5,493 nt of DNA, taken from a bacterium (GTDB taxonomy: Bacteria > UBP14 > UBA6098 > B30-G16). Under the pieces are notes generated by a model. It was not told where the DNA came from and searched no databases. It worked only from the letters and a program-made list of their open reading frames with translations. Positions within the stretch are counted from its first letter, which is position 1. Each line of letters starts with the position of its first letter. Location of the stretch: contig JAUXEQ010000111.1 in the NCBI GenBank assembly GCA_030620455.1, forward strand, positions 1 to 5,493, given 5' to 3'. Both the position numbers and the translations under genes were made by a program. Shown piece after piece: positions 5,186-5,493 of the stretch.

Positions 5186-5493
5186 ATGCCTGATGAATAT
5201 TATAAAATAATCGTATTAGATAAAAAAGACCGAATTTATTATTTCTTAGAAAGCATTAAATTTGGTATAGAAGAAGTTAAACTGAAACTGTTTCACTTGA
5301 ATTCGGTGGATGAAGTTTCAGAATTTGTCGATCGAAAGCAAATTGATTTACTTATCTTAGGCCATTATCCCAATGATAATCTTATTAGAAGCTTCGACAT
5401 AATTCGCAGCACAAATTACGATCTTCCTGTTATAATTGTCTCGGATAAGGAAGATGACAATCTTGCCTTAAAATTACTTAGCGCGGGTGCGCA
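5186..5493 (+). CDS. Receiver-domain protein lacking the phosphoacceptor Asp (N-terminal fragment)
   Basis: The first 102 codons of a gene run off the right edge. The product aligns with the receiver of the preceding protein almost without gaps: KIIVLD (7-12) for strand 1, IDLLIL (53-58) for strand 3, DLPVIIVS (79-86) for strand 4, and LLSAGA (97-102). At the position of phosphoacceptor Asp59 it has Gly59 (LLILGHY). Asp12 is kept, the following acidic position is Lys13, and Ser86 is kept. It is therefore a degenerate receiver that probably cannot take a phosphoryl group in the normal way. The output domain is outside the window; a GGDEF domain like its neighbour's is one guess. GGAG at 5176-5179 lies 6 nt before the ATG at 5186, a good ribosome binding site. 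It looks like a diverged duplicate of the upstream receiver, although fold similarity alone would explain much of the match. Confidence 0.8.
   Translation, partial: MPDEYYKIIVLDKKDRIYYFLESIKFGIEEVKLKLFHLNSVDEVSEFVDRKQIDLLILGHYPNDNLIRSFDIIRSTNYDLPVIIVSDKEDDNLALKLLSAGA

Overview
The window is AT-rich bacterial DNA carrying four complete protein genes and two genes cut by the window edges. No rRNA, tRNA, CRISPR array, insertion sequence or phage gene is visible. A site-2 protease of the RseP type, a serine-palmitoyltransferase-type enzyme resembling those of Bacteroidetes and relatives, and response regulators with GGDEF output point to a Gram-negative-like bacterium. It may be a member or neighbour of the FCB/candidate-phylum group, but the genus cannot be read from the sequence. 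Start-site signals are mixed: four genes have clear Shine-Dalgarno sequences (one with a GTG start), while two have none that I can see.

The left half (1-1959) is read on the minus strand. In transcription order it holds a PLP-dependent alpha-oxoamine synthase (serine palmitoyltransferase / 2-amino-3-ketobutyrate CoA ligase family), a small exported protein with a BsuPI-like beta-sandwich, and, after a 41-nt gap, the first 28 codons of an intramembrane zinc protease (HELGH motif). An AT-rich divergent intergenic region (about 1960-2322) separates this block from a plus-strand GT4 glycosyltransferase (2323-3483). That region contains a cluster of TGAAA/TTTCA half-sites arranged as several dyads.

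The right half continues on the plus strand. A 632-bp AT-rich gap (3484-4115) has no convincing protein gene but holds several inverted repeats and a 14-codon ORF with a good Shine-Dalgarno sequence. It is followed by a receiver-GGDEF protein, a probable diguanylate cyclase with an I-site. After 140 bp a second receiver-domain gene starts and runs off the window. In that second receiver the phosphoacceptor aspartate position is glycine.

Two functional themes can be inferred: envelope lipid and quality-control work (long-chain base synthesis, lipid or polysaccharide glycosylation, regulated intramembrane proteolysis), and c-di-GMP or two-component signalling by tandem receiver proteins. I see no complete novel system. 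The best leads are the degenerate second receiver, the exported BsuPI-like protein directly upstream of the protease, and the structured non-coding intervals.
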